Below are positions 34,660 through 43,055 of a DNA stretch of 64,000 nucleotides, in pieces; position 1 is the first letter of the stretch, and every line of letters starts with the position of its first letter. The translations under genes were made by a program, and so were the position numbers. The stretch comes from Anaerolineaceae bacterium (lineage in GTDB: Bacteria; Chloroflexota; Anaerolineae; Anaerolineales; Anaerolineaceae): positions 62,001 through 126,000 of the forward strand of contig PABH01000049.1 in assembly GCA_002702705.1 (NCBI GenBank), written 5' to 3'. The notes below the pieces were generated by a model that was not told where the DNA came from, did no database searches, and saw only the letters and a list, made by a program, of their open reading frames with translations.

Positions 34660-35946
34660 ATGGCATCCATGGACAAGGTATTGGCGGTTATTTTAGGTGG
34701 TGGGCGCGGCAGCAGATTGTTACCATTAACCTTACAACGTTCTAAACCGGCGGTCCCAATCGCCGGTAAATACCGGCTGATTGATATTCCGATCAGCAAT
34801 TGTATTAACTCTGGCATCTACAAAATTGCAGTATTAACCCAGTTTAATTCAGTCTCCCTGCATCGCCATATCACCCGCACCTACCAGTTTGACACCTTCC
34901 ATACAGGTTGGGTGCAGATTTGGGCAGCGGAACAAACAACCCTTACCGCGGATTGGTATCAGGGTACAGCCGACGCCGTGCGTAAACAGTTGTTTGAAAT
35001 TAAATCAGCACGTACACCGTATGTCTTAATCCTGGCGGGTGACCATCTTTACCGTATGGATTATGAAAAAATGACTGAATTTCATATTGAAAACGATGCC
35101 GATATCACGGTGGCGGTCCAGCCGGTTCATAAAAATGACGCTGATCGATTTGGCATCTTAAAACGGACTGAAAATTATGAAATTTCCCGTTTTGCCGAAA
35201 AACCCACCGACCCCGATGTATTAGCAGATATGGTCAGCCGGGATGATCCGGATTATCCTTTCCTTGGTTCGATGGGAATTTACCTGTTTAAGACGGAAGT
35301 TTTGTTTGACATGCTGCAAAAAACAGATTTTGAAGATTTTGGCAAACACGTTATTCCGTATGCTTTGGAATCCAGAAAGGTATTTGGTGCTGACTTTACA
35401 GGGTATTGGGAGGATATTGGGACCATTCGTTCTTTTTATGACACCAATCTGGCCTTAGCTGGACCGGATTCACCTTTTACCTTCTTTGATCAGACCAGTC
35501 CTATCTATTCTCGGGCACGTTATTTACCCGGTTCAACGATTGAAAACTGCAGTATGGAACGGGTGTTATTAACAGATGGATGTTGTATCCATAATGCCGA
35601 GATCCGCCACAGCGTGATTGGTTTACGCAGCCAAATTCGATCAGGTGTGCGTATTGTGGATACGATTATGATGGGTGCCGATTATTATGACCGCGATTCA
35701 GCCTGTACCGACCTGGAAGAGGATGATTCCTCCGGCTTTGTTCCCCTGGGTATTGGCAACGGGACCAAAATCGAAGGCGCGATTTTAGATAAGAATGTTA
35801 GAATTGGGCGAGGCGTCACCATTCTGCCCTTCCCGCGTGGCACGGAGTTTGAATCTGAATTGTATTATGTACGGGATGGGATCGTTGTTATTCCGAAAAG
35901 CACAACCTTACCAAATGGTATGTATATTGGTCCTTCACACGATTAG
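34660..35946 (+). CDS. glgC: Glucose-1-phosphate adenylyltransferase
   Basis: A 428-residue enzyme making ADP-glucose from ATP and glucose-1-phosphate for glycogen synthesis. The N-terminal nucleotidyltransferase domain has the pyrophosphorylase signature ILGGGRGSRLLPLT, then KPAVPIAGKYRLIDIPISNC, and LAGDHLYRMDY with the metal-binding Asp. The C-terminal part (about 300-425) has hexapeptide-type left-handed helix sequence (AEIRHSVIG, IEGAILDKNVRIGRGV). GGAGG lies five bases before the ATG. Length is normal. It has its own terminator; glgA/glgB are not in the window. Confidence 0.96.
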   Translation: MASMDKVLAVILGGGRGSRLLPLTLQRSKPAVPIAGKYRLIDIPISNCINSGIYKIAVLTQFNSVSLHRHITRTYQFDTFHTGWVQIWAAEQTTLTADWYQGTADAVRKQLFEIKSARTPYVLILAGDHLYRMDYEKMTEFHIENDADITVAVQPVHKNDADRFGILKRTENYEISRFAEKPTDPDVLADMVSRDDPDYPFLGSMGIYLFKTEVLFDMLQKTDFEDFGKHVIPYALESRKVFGADFTGYWEDIGTIRSFYDTNLALAGPDSPFTFFDQTSPIYSRARYLPGSTIENCSMERVLLTDGCCIHNAEIRHSVIGLRSQIRSGVRIVDTIMMGADYYDRDSACTDLEEDDSSGFVPLGIGNGTKIEGAILDKNVRIGRGVTILPFPRGTEFESELYYVRDGIVVIPKSTTLPNGMYIGPSHD

Positions 35947-35964
35947 ATATAAATCACTGTAAAC

Positions 35965-36001
35965 CAAAAAAATGAGTGGGTTAAAACCGCTCATTTTTTT
36001 A
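35965..36001 (+). terminator. Terminator of glgC
   Basis: AAAAAATGAGTGG-GTTAAAA-CCGCTCATTTTTTT, a strong stem with T-run, 20 bp after the stop. Confidence 0.9.
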
Positions 36002-36045
36002 AGGGGAATTCAGCCATTATTGATCAACCTTGAGGAGAATTATTT

Positions 36046-38895
36046 ATGACACCAACCAAAGGAAATCAGCCAACCGCTGACCAACATGAATTAAGTGTTT
36101 TCTGGCATGCACTCAGTACGCAGGAAACGCTTGAATCATTACAAACTCATTTAGAGCACGGCTTAACCGATCAGGAAGTTGAACAGCGCCTTAAGAAGTA
36201 TGGCCCGAATCAGCTGGAAGAAAAAGAAGGCACTACGTTTATACAGATGGTGATAAGCCAGTTAAATAATTTTGTGGTCATCTTGTTAATCGTAGCGGCT
36301 ATTGTTTCTGCCATATTGGGAGAATGGATTGATGCTTCCGCCATTATTGCGATTGTGGTTCTAAATACGGTGATGGGTGTTGTACAGGAAAATCGCGCTG
36401 AGCAAGCATTGGCGGCATTAAAAAAGCTGGCAGCGCCGGATGCCCAGGTATTACGTAATGGAAGGCGTGTGTCTGTTCCTTCTCCGCAGTTGGTGCCCGG
36501 TGATATTGTTTTTCTGGAAGCAGGTTATTTCATTCCCGCGGATGTGCGCCTTTTGGAAGCTATTAATTTACGGGTAGAAGAAGCCGCCTTAACCGGAGAA
36601 TCCGTGCCTGTGCAAAAAAATGCAGGTGAGATTTTCAGCGCGGAAGCTTCTTTGGGTGATCGCAAAAACACGGCTTTTATGGGTACCACCGTTTCTTATG
36701 GACGTGGGCGGGGCGCAGTAGTTTCTACCGGCATGCGTACTCAATTGGGGATGATCGCCAGTATGCTGCAATCCGTTGAAGATGAACAGACCCCCTTACA
36801 GCGTCGTCTCGATCAATTAGGAAAAACCTTGGGTTGGGCTGCTTTAATCGTATGTGGTATCGTGCTGCTGGCTGGTTTGCTGCAGGGTGGTGATTTGCTG
36901 GAAATGTTTATGGTATCAGTTAGCCTGGCGATTGCAGCAGTGCCGGAAGGACTGCCTGCAATTGTAACCATCAGTTTGGCATTGGGTATGCGAGAGATGA
37001 TTAATCGCCATGCCCTAATCCGAAAACTTTCTTCCGTGGAAACTTTAGGTTCTGCGACCGTGATTTGTTCTGACAAAACTGGTACCCTGACCCAAAATGA
37101 AATGACGGTGACACGCATCTGGTCTGATGGGCAATTTGTGGAAGTTACGGGTCGAGGATACAAACCGGAAGGGGAATTCCTGGTTGATGAAAAACCGGTT
37201 GATTTACAAACCTACCAATCCATATTAACAACACTTTGGGTAAGTGCGTTAAATAATGATGCTTATTTGGAAAAAACCGAACTGGATGGTGAACCATCCG
37301 GTTATCGTATCATCGGTGACCCTACCGAAGGGGCTTTGGTGGTGGCCGCGGCGAAAGCAGGCGCGCATCAAAGTGTTTTAAATGAAGATTATCCACGTGC
37401 TCAGGAGATTCCATTTGATTCGGTGCGTAAGCGGATGGTTACCATTCATGCCATTGAAGATCCACATCGTGAGGATGCTTCACCATTTGTAGATCAATCG
37501 GAACGTCAACATTATGTGGTGGCGGTAAAAGGTGCGCCGGATATTGTGTTGAATCTCTGTTCACAATACCAGACGATCGATGATAAACAACAACCATTAA
37601 CCGAGGAAAAGAAAAAAGAGATCCTTGCTGCCAACGATGAAATGACCGGCGGTGCCCTGCGGGTTTTGGGTGTGGCGTATCATGTGGTGAATGTCCTTCC
37701 TGATCAAGTAAATGGGAATTTATTGGAAAAAGATCTCATATTTGTTGGCCTGATGGGCATGATTGATCCGGCCCGTAAAGAAGTGCAGCCGGCTTTAGAG
37801 CTTGGGCGAGGTGCTGGTATTCGCACCATTATGATCACCGGAGATTACCCCAACACAGCCCGTGCTATTGCGCAGGATATTCAATTATTACAGCCAGGTC
37901 ATCAGGTTTTGACGGGCGCCAACCTGAACGATATGAGCGATGAAGCACTGCAAGAAGCGGTTAAAACGACCGATGTGTTTGCCCGTGTTTCCCCGGAACA
38001 TAAAATGCGGATCGTGGATGCCTTACGGGCCAATGATGAAGTAGTGGCAATGACAGGGGATGGTGTCAATGATGCACCGGCCATTAAACGTGCTGATATC
38101 GGTGTGGCAATGGGTATTACCGGTACCGATGTTGCCAAAGAAACAGCGGATATGGTGCTGACGGACGATAATTATGCCAGTATTGTGGCCGCGGTTGAGC
38201 AAGGCCGTATTATTTATTCGAATATCCGGAAATTTGTGTATTATCTTATTTCCTGTAATATGGCCGAGATCATGATTATCTTTTTGGCGACTGCTTTTGG
38301 ACGCTTTTTATATCCTGCGGCTGGCGGTGAGGTTTTATCACCCTTAACGCCCATCCAGCTATTATTGTTAAACCTGGTGACGGATGGAGCCCCTGCCCTG
38401 GCATTGGGCACCGAAAAAGGCGATCCTGATATTATGGATCAGAAACCACGCCCCACAAAAGAACCCATTATTAACCGCTATATGTTATCCGGTGTTGTTA
38501 TTCAAACCATTGCAATTACCGCGGTGACCCTGGTCGCATACGGCATCGGGTTAAGGCATGATCGTGTTTTTGCCGAAACGATGGCTTTTATCACCCTGTC
38601 TGCATCCGAACTGCTGCGGGCTTACACCGCCCGGTCGGAACGGTACCCGGTATTAAAAATTGGCTTGTTTAATAATAAGTGGATGAATTACGCTGTAATA
38701 TCCTCATTAGCCTTGTTATTGCTGGTAATTTATTTGCCGTTCTTTAACACCATATTTAATACGGTACCTTTGGGCTGGACGGAATGGAAGTTGATTTTGC
38801 CCTTATTAATTGTGCCTTCCATTGCGGCAGAAATTGCGAAGTACTTTGTCACCTGGCGGCAAAACCAGGCCAAATCAACAAAAGTGGTTTCGTAA
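36046..38895 (+). CDS. Calcium-type P-type ATPase (P2A-like)
   Basis: A 949-residue cation pump. Order: N-terminal cation-ATPase domain (HALSTQETLESLQTHLEHGLT), actuator motif LTGESVPV, transmembrane helix 4 with AAVPEGLPAIVTISLALG (the calcium-site PEGLP), phosphorylation site Asp343 in CSDKTGTLTQNE, a nucleotide-binding domain with KGAPDIVLNLC, hinge MTGDGVNDAPAIKRADIGVAMG, helices M5-M6 with NLVTDGAPALALG, and a C-terminal helical domain. It resembles bacterial PacL/LMCA1-like pumps that export Ca2+ or related ions. GAGGAG precedes the ATG by seven bases. A large hairpin and the riboswitch array follow. Confidence 0.93.
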   Translation: MTPTKGNQPTADQHELSVFWHALSTQETLESLQTHLEHGLTDQEVEQRLKKYGPNQLEEKEGTTFIQMVISQLNNFVVILLIVAAIVSAILGEWIDASAIIAIVVLNTVMGVVQENRAEQALAALKKLAAPDAQVLRNGRRVSVPSPQLVPGDIVFLEAGYFIPADVRLLEAINLRVEEAALTGESVPVQKNAGEIFSAEASLGDRKNTAFMGTTVSYGRGRGAVVSTGMRTQLGMIASMLQSVEDEQTPLQRRLDQLGKTLGWAALIVCGIVLLAGLLQGGDLLEMFMVSVSLAIAAVPEGLPAIVTISLALGMREMINRHALIRKLSSVETLGSATVICSDKTGTLTQNEMTVTRIWSDGQFVEVTGRGYKPEGEFLVDEKPVDLQTYQSILTTLWVSALNNDAYLEKTELDGEPSGYRIIGDPTEGALVVAAAKAGAHQSVLNEDYPRAQEIPFDSVRKRMVTIHAIEDPHREDASPFVDQSERQHYVVAVKGAPDIVLNLCSQYQTIDDKQQPLTEEKKKEILAANDEMTGGALRVLGVAYHVVNVLPDQVNGNLLEKDLIFVGLMGMIDPARKEVQPALELGRGAGIRTIMITGDYPNTARAIAQDIQLLQPGHQVLTGANLNDMSDEALQEAVKTTDVFARVSPEHKMRIVDALRANDEVVAMTGDGVNDAPAIKRADIGVAMGITGTDVAKETADMVLTDDNYASIVAAVEQGRIIYSNIRKFVYYLISCNMAEIMIIFLATAFGRFLYPAAGGEVLSPLTPIQLLLLNLVTDGAPALALGTEKGDPDIMDQKPRPTKEPIINRYMLSGVVIQTIAITAVTLVAYGIGLRHDRVFAETMAFITLSASELLRAYTARSERYPVLKIGLFNNKWMNYAVISSLALLLLVIYLPFFNTIFNTVPLGWTEWKLILPLLIVPSIAAEIAKYFVTWRQNQAKSTKVVS

Positions 38896-38920
38896 AAGAT
38901 CATACGCAAGGGTAACACAA

Positions 38921-38971
38921 CCTCTCCCTGGTTTAAAAACCTATGGAAAGCGCTTTTAAACCAGGGAGGGG
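38921..38971 (+). terminator. Large hairpin after the P-type ATPase
   Basis: CCTCTCCCTGGTTTAAAA and TTTTAAACCAGGGAGGGG form an 18-bp stem with a 15-base loop; a T-run comes 14 bases later. It is likely the 3' end of the ATPase message. Confidence 0.7.
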
Positions 38972-39005
38972 ATTCTGGTGGATATTTTTTTAAGATTTTG
39001 TTCTA

Positions 39006-39034
39006 TTGAATTTGTATAGACAAGTTGTTATACT
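39006..39034 (+). promoter_or_regulatory. Promoter of the riboswitch array
   Basis: TTGAAT (39006-39011), 17 bp, TATACT (39029-39034). The expected start at about 39041 is at the base of the first aptamer, so no coding sequence precedes it. The same CTATTGAATT and GTTATACT blocks recur at 40193-40223. Confidence 0.75.
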
Positions 39035-39036
39035 GT

Positions 39037-39127
39037 TTCAAAGGCAAACTTATCGAAAGGTAAGGACGCAAAGCCACAGGATCTAAGGTCTATTGGTTTA
39101 GACTAGGATAGCCGTGCTGCCTTTGAA
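39037..39127 (+). ncRNA. c-di-GMP-I (GEMM) riboswitch aptamer, module 1
   Basis: The module has the GEMM-I hallmarks in order: GGCAAAC, a GAAA tetraloop hairpin, GGACGCAAAGCC, CAGGATCTAA, a variable hairpin (GGTCTA ... TAGACT), then AGGATAGCC and GTGCTGCC. P1 is closed by CAAAGGCA with TGCCTTTG (8 bp). Known aptamers of this class bind cyclic di-GMP and usually precede motility, adhesion or secreted-protein genes. Here no such gene follows on this strand. Confidence 0.85.
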
Positions 39128-39210
39128 AAGGCGAAACTGAGCGAAAGCCAGTGGTGCAAAGCCAGAGGATCTAACGCCCTGATCAGGCAAGGATAACCGT
39201 GCTGCCCGTT
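39126..39210 (+). ncRNA. c-di-GMP-I (GEMM) riboswitch aptamer, module 2
   Basis: It follows module 1 without a gap: GGCGAAACT, GAAA loop, GGTGCAAAGCC, AGAGGATCTAA, a short hairpin (CGCC/GGC), AAGGATAACC and GTGCTGCC. There are changes at GGACGC (GGTGC) and at AGCC (AACC), so ligand binding may be altered. Confidence 0.75.
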
Positions 39211-39300
39211 TAGAACGAGTATGTTTCCGTTCCGGAGAGAAACCCGGACAAAAACCAAAGATCTGTTGTCTACTAATGACAAAGGTTCGAGGAACGCTCT
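39211..39300 (+). ncRNA. Degenerate riboswitch-like module 3
   Basis: GAGAGAAACCCGGACAAAAA, then CCAAAGATCTG, hairpin TTGTC-TACTAAT-GACAA and AGGTT align with the P3, GATCTAA and P2 parts of modules 1-2, but the GCAAAGCC and GCTGCC core is lost. GTTCC (39229-39233) and GGAAC (39291-39295) may close it. Probably a decayed copy or a linker. Confidence 0.45.
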
Positions 39301-39308
39301 AAAAGGAA

Positions 39309-39375
39309 AGGGCAAACTTATCGAAAGGTAAGGACGCAAAGCCAGGGGTCTGCCGGATAGCCCAGCTGCCAAAGA
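39309..39375 (+). ncRNA. c-di-GMP-I (GEMM) riboswitch-like aptamer, module 4 (shortened)
   Basis: The first 34 bases from GGCAAAC to AAAGCCA (39310-39343) are identical to module 1 (39042-39075). The variable hairpin is cut to GGGGTCTGCCGGATAGCCC, and GCTGCC closes the core. The terminator begins 10 bases later, so this module could control termination. Confidence 0.7.
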
Positions 39376-39380
39376 AGAAT

Positions 39381-39428
39381 AAATATCGCCCCTCTTCTCT
39401 TTTTAATGAAGGAGGGGCGATTTATTTT
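39381..39428. terminator. Terminator after the riboswitch array
   Basis: ATCGCCCCTC (39384-39393) and GAGGGGCGAT (39412-39421) form a strong stem followed by TTATTTTAATAT. AT-rich flanks on the other side also allow it to end the minus-strand lipoprotein gene. Confidence 0.85.
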
Positions 39429-39446
39429 AATATCCTTGCCGGAATT

Positions 39447-40073
39447 TTATTCCGTTATCATCATTTCAGACATATTGTCTTGAAATTCAGCCAGAATTTG
39501 ATCGAGTGTCTCCTGAGTCATACCGGCTTGCTGCGCGCTTTTAACCATATTTCCTAGATAGTTTTCTACGTGAAGGCATTGGGTTTCTAGATCTTTTAAA
39601 GCCTCTGCTGCTGTTATCTCCTGTTCGGACCACTGATCTACCACAGCCAACAATGCGGCCAGGCGATTTTGTAAACCGTCTTTGTATCGTGTTACGATCG
39701 GATCATTGGGATTCCATTCCGCGAAGGCTGCTTTCACGCCGCTTAATAGGAGGCCTTCCGTAAACAACTCACCATACGCGGCTTCATCGGTGATTAAGTC
39801 TGCTTGCTGGCGGCTGGCTGTATCGGTCATCATTGGACAAACCGCATACATGATCAAGCCACTCGAAAGAGCAGGCTGCCAAATATTCTTTAATTCTTCC
39901 TGCAAATTGATATTAATTGCCGTTGGTGATGGAACAATTGGTTCATCCAAGTTGTTTTCGGTAGGTGTAGGGATTTCTGATGGATTCGTGGGTGCAGCTT
40001 GATAAGTAACTGGTTGGCAAGCTGCCAAGATCAACACGAAAAATATAATTAGTCGATTACGTAAATGTTTCAT
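39447..40073 (-). CDS. Unknown lipoprotein
   Basis: A 208-residue lipoprotein with lipobox LILAAC (Cys19) and a Pro/Thr-rich linker to about residue 50. The mature domain is helical and rich in Ala, Glu and Gln (for example RYKDGLQNRLAALLAVVDQW), with two Cys (CPMM and CLHV). I do not recognise a family. The ATG at 40073 gives a normal signal peptide; an ATG at 40091 would add six residues. It converges on the orphan riboswitch array and shares its terminator. Confidence 0.7.
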   Translation of the reverse strand: MKHLRNRLIIFFVLILAACQPVTYQAAPTNPSEIPTPTENNLDEPIVPSPTAININLQEELKNIWQPALSSGLIMYAVCPMMTDTASRQQADLITDEAAYGELFTEGLLLSGVKAAFAEWNPNDPIVTRYKDGLQNRLAALLAVVDQWSEQEITAAEALKDLETQCLHVENYLGNMVKSAQQAGMTQETLDQILAEFQDNMSEMMITE

Positions 40074-40194
40074 TGGGTCAGTTAACTCCATTGTTTTTTA
40101 TTTATGTCTGGAACTACTAATTGTACCAATAAAAATATCATTATTTTCCATCTTCCTATTTTGTTTATTGTTGACAAACTAGATGGATGTACTA

Positions 40195-40223
40195 TTGAAT
40201 TAAGCCCACCAAAAAGTTATACT
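40195..40223 (+). promoter_or_regulatory. Promoter of a candidate small RNA
   Basis: TTGAAT (40195-40200), 17 bp, TATACT (40218-40223), with the same flanks CTATTGAATT and GTTATACT as the riboswitch-array promoter. Confidence 0.6.
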
Positions 40224-40229
40224 TAGAAA

Positions 40230-40326
40230 AATTCAATTCAAGAAAGCCGTCTAAATTCAATTAAATACCGTTACTACTATTGGTAATTAACACCCAACCT
40301 TATGATGGACGGAAGGGTGTTTTTTA
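40230..40326 (+). ncRNA. Candidate small RNA of about 95 nt
   Basis: It lies between the promoter at 40195-40223 and the terminator at 40290-40326. CCGTC (40248-40252) can pair with GACGG in the terminator loop, a possible switch. No family is recognised and no open frame of note is present. Support is only promoter plus terminator. Confidence 0.4.
40290..40326 (+). terminator. Free-standing terminator hairpin
   Basis: ACACCC ... GGGTGT stem with inner CTT/AAG pairs, followed by TTTTTTAT. There is no plus-strand gene upstream for more than 1.3 kb. Confidence 0.75.
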
Positions 40327-40386
40327 TTCTAAAGAATTTAGTTAAGTTAACCTGAATTTTGGATATTTATCCAATTTACTGGAGAG

Positions 40387-40535
40387 TCATTGCGAGCGAA
40401 GCGAAGCAATCTAATGGCCTTGTGGCGAGCGTACCCTTGCTTTCTAAAAAGCTAGAGAAAAGGATACCCAAATGGGGCACACTGTTGCTTCGACCCCCAG
40501 GGGGGCAAGTCCCCTAATTGGGTCTCGCAATAACA
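40387..40535 (-). repeat. Dispersed GCTTCGCTCG repeat, copy 4
   Basis: It begins TCATTGCGAGCGAAGCGAAG, the widespread bacterial form, reverse to copies 1-3, and ends GGGTCTCGCAATAACAA. Confidence 0.65.
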
Positions 40536-40577
40536 ATAAAGAGCTTTAACAAACCTGATATTAAGTTAAAAAGGATA

Positions 40578-41747
40578 ATGAAAAAAACAAAAAAAACATT
40601 CTGGGTCATTTTGCCCATTATCGTGATGATTGGCGGTTTGGGTTTTGGTCTGCGCAGTTACGCTCAGCATACGATGCTTGTCGATTTTGATGAGCCCACT
40701 TATATCAATATCGCTTTGGATTACGCCAATTTTATTCGGGATGGGGATTATAAGTGGATTGCTTGGTATGACCAAAATGCGGAACATCCTATTCTGGGTA
40801 AGCTGGCTTACGCCGCTATGTTGTTAACCCAACCTCAGGTAGAAGACCTGGGGGAGAAAGACATCATGTGGTTAAAACCGGTTTACCCCGATGGGGCACG
40901 GTATGTCTACAGCACCCGTTTGGTCGCTGTAATTTTTGGTTCGCTTACGGTGGTGGTATTAGCCATTCTGAATCCATTGGCAGGGTTACTGTTAGCTATT
41001 CAAAATACGGCTATTCATTACACCAGTACGATTTATCTGGAAGCATTACCGGCTTTGATGAGTACCTGTGCTGCCTTTTGTTATGTAAAATGGTTACGAA
41101 CAAAACCTAAAAAACTTGAAACACCATCTTATCACCCAACCGATCTTTGGTTTTACACATCTGGTATGTTTTTGGGTTTAACAGCCGGTTCAAAATATGT
41201 TTATGCACTGGTTGGGATTGCAATTGGTATCGACTACCTATGGCGATCTTTAAAGGACCGGAAAAACTGGAAATATTCTCTATTCAAGATTATTGGTTGG
41301 GGCTTCATTACGATTGGTTTCTTTTTTATATTTAATCCCATCTTATGGCCTCATCCCATCCAACGTTTGGTCGATTCGATCATTTTTCATAAAAACTATG
41401 CTCAATCCGAGTTTGTGGTGGTCCGTACCAACCATCCTTGGTGGCAGCCTTTTGTGTGGCTGGTCTCACAAAATCCACGTTATCACCCGGCTTTTTTCTT
41501 CAACCCGGATCTTGTCATTTTGATCCTATCTTTCATTGGGTTACCATTCACCTGGAAAAAGAACCGTGTTTTTGCTATTTGGTTGATTCTCTCCCTTGTT
41601 TTTTTGTTGGTCTGGCGCACCAAATGGCCGCAGTATATTATGATTCTGGTAACGCCGCTCTGTCTTTCCGCCGCAGTTGGGTTGCAGAATATTTTTTACA
41701 GGTTGAGTGTTTATTTAAACAGAAAGAGCAAAAAAACAGCTGTTTAA
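40578..41747 (+). CDS. GT-C type membrane glycosyltransferase (PMT/ArnT-like)
   Basis: A 389-residue protein with about nine to ten hydrophobic segments. The first loop has VDFDEPTYINIALDYANF, the Asp-Glu motif that GT-C enzymes use for metal or catalysis, and AEHPILGKLAYA, the typical H-P-P-like continuation of PMT_2/GT39 proteins. Such enzymes transfer a sugar from a polyprenyl-phosphate donor to proteins or lipids on the outer side of the membrane. The ATG at 40578 is chosen with AAGGA just upstream; a more distal in-frame ATG at 40518 lies in the dispersed repeat. The last residues are basic. Acceptor unknown. Confidence 0.82.
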   Translation: MKKTKKTFWVILPIIVMIGGLGFGLRSYAQHTMLVDFDEPTYINIALDYANFIRDGDYKWIAWYDQNAEHPILGKLAYAAMLLTQPQVEDLGEKDIMWLKPVYPDGARYVYSTRLVAVIFGSLTVVVLAILNPLAGLLLAIQNTAIHYTSTIYLEALPALMSTCAAFCYVKWLRTKPKKLETPSYHPTDLWFYTSGMFLGLTAGSKYVYALVGIAIGIDYLWRSLKDRKNWKYSLFKIIGWGFITIGFFFIFNPILWPHPIQRLVDSIIFHKNYAQSEFVVVRTNHPWWQPFVWLVSQNPRYHPAFFFNPDLVILILSFIGLPFTWKKNRVFAIWLILSLVFLLVWRTKWPQYIMILVTPLCLSAAVGLQNIFYRLSVYLNRKSKKTAV

Positions 41748-41845
41748 ACAAGCAGTCTCTTGCTCTTCAATTTTATTAAATTTTAATAAAAGGGTTTATT
41801 TTTTCTTTTTAAAACAACGAACAGAAAAACTTGATAAGTTTCGTT

Positions 41846-42919
41846 TTATGCAGCCTGTAACGCATCAGAAGCACAGCGGGAAAGACATAAACCGCACTGC
41901 GTACAGCGTTCAACGTGAATATGAATGGATTTATCTTCCAGGTAAAGTGCTTCATACAGGCAGCTTGTAACACAGCGGTTGCAGCCGGTGCAGTTTTCCG
42001 GTACCAAACGCGGCGGCGCACTCATCACGGTTTCATTGTTTCGTAATGCCAACCCTTGAATTTCGCTGATGGATTGATAGTTGTGGCTTTCCATCCATTT
42101 TGTGAATTCATTGGCGATTTTGCCATACACACTTTGCCCGCGGGTGATGGCAGCCGTACAAACCTGTACTGCGCTGGCACCGGCCATCAGGTATTCCACA
42201 ACATCAGTCCCGCGCGAAACGCCACCCACACCAATCACGGGAATATCCACAGCCCGGGCTACATCATACACAGCCCGTAGGGAAATTGGCTTAAGTGCTG
42301 GGCCGGAGATCCAGCCATACCCCTTGCCGCCCATCCATAAGCGACCCCCATTTTCAATATCAATTCCTAATGCCGGACCAAACGAATTGCCACACACAAT
42401 CCCATCCGCTCCCGCTTCCTGGGCTGCTAATGCCGCGGACTGCACATCACGAAATGGGCTTAACTTCACCATCACCGGTACATCCACGGCTTCTTTGGCA
42501 GCCCGGATGGCATCTTGCATTGGACGCGGATCACTGCCAACATAATGTGTACTTAATTCCAGCGCATCAGCAAAAGGTTTTACTTGGGGTGCCAGTTTGG
42601 CGATGTCATCCGCGACATATCCCAGACTGACAATCAAGGGCAATCCGATTTTGCGCGCTTCCGGAAGCTCAAAATTTATCCAGTTTTCCGGCGGCAGTTC
42701 AGACCATAATTCCGCATTCAGAAAGTGGTTTTTTAAATCCGCCATATTTGGATGGGGAATGACAGCCGCAACGGAAGAGATCGTTTTTGCAACCAAAGCA
42801 GCTGCGCCGCCTTCGGCGCAATCCCGAAGCGCTTTGGCATCCATTACATTTGGGCCAGCCGCAGGCATGACGGGATGAGACAATTTCATTTGCCAGAGAT
42901 TTACAGTTGTATTTGTCAT
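41846..42919 (-). CDS. Dihydroorotate dehydrogenase-like enzyme with C-terminal ferredoxin domain (PreA-like)
   Basis: A 357-residue FMN TIM-barrel protein: MPAAGPNVMDAKALRD at the start, VMVKLSPF, DGIVCGNSFGP and IPVIGVGGVSRGTDVVEYL (phosphate-binding). A two-cluster ferredoxin domain follows (CTGCNRCVTSC and CTQCGLCLSRC, about 310-350), as in PreA of dihydropyrimidine dehydrogenase. It might reduce pyrimidines or oxidise dihydroorotate; the catalytic base (Cys or Ser) cannot be fixed by eye, so the choice is open. No PreT or PyrK partner is adjacent. The ATG follows AAAGG-TTCCCCC. Likely cytoplasmic. Confidence 0.85.
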   Translation of the reverse strand: MTNTTVNLWQMKLSHPVMPAAGPNVMDAKALRDCAEGGAAALVAKTISSVAAVIPHPNMADLKNHFLNAELWSELPPENWINFELPEARKIGLPLIVSLGYVADDIAKLAPQVKPFADALELSTHYVGSDPRPMQDAIRAAKEAVDVPVMVKLSPFRDVQSAALAAQEAGADGIVCGNSFGPALGIDIENGGRLWMGGKGYGWISGPALKPISLRAVYDVARAVDIPVIGVGGVSRGTDVVEYLMAGASAVQVCTAAITRGQSVYGKIANEFTKWMESHNYQSISEIQGLALRNNETVMSAPPRLVPENCTGCNRCVTSCLYEALYLEDKSIHIHVERCTQCGLCLSRCASDALQAA

Positions 42920-43055
42920 GGGGGAACCTTTAAGGAGGGGAATCAGTAAAAAACAATCTTACCTTAAACCTTCCCATCCGGGTAGAGTTGTCTGACAATT
43001 TAAATTATTCAGAAACTACTTCGACCTCATACCAAACTTCTCTCTGATTAATCCA

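Larger units (their letters stand above)
40074..40577. other. Intergenic region with a candidate small RNA and a dispersed repeat
   Basis: About 500 bp. It contains a promoter (40195-40223), a free-standing terminator (40290-40326) and a copy of the GCTTCGCTCG repeat (40387-40535) that reaches the glycosyltransferase start region. Confidence 0.6.

Noticed and set aside
39211-39300. A third functional c-di-GMP aptamer
   Set aside because: The GCAAAGCC core and the closing GCTGCC are missing, so it is called degenerate.
39103-39372. Minus-strand open frame of 89 codons over the riboswitch array
   Set aside because: It is antisense to a strongly structured RNA region, has no ribosome binding site and its sequence is explained by the aptamer modules.
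40518-40577. Longer N-terminus for the GT-C glycosyltransferase
   Set aside because: The extra codons begin in the dispersed repeat and lack a binding site; the ATG at 40578 gives a normal first membrane helix.
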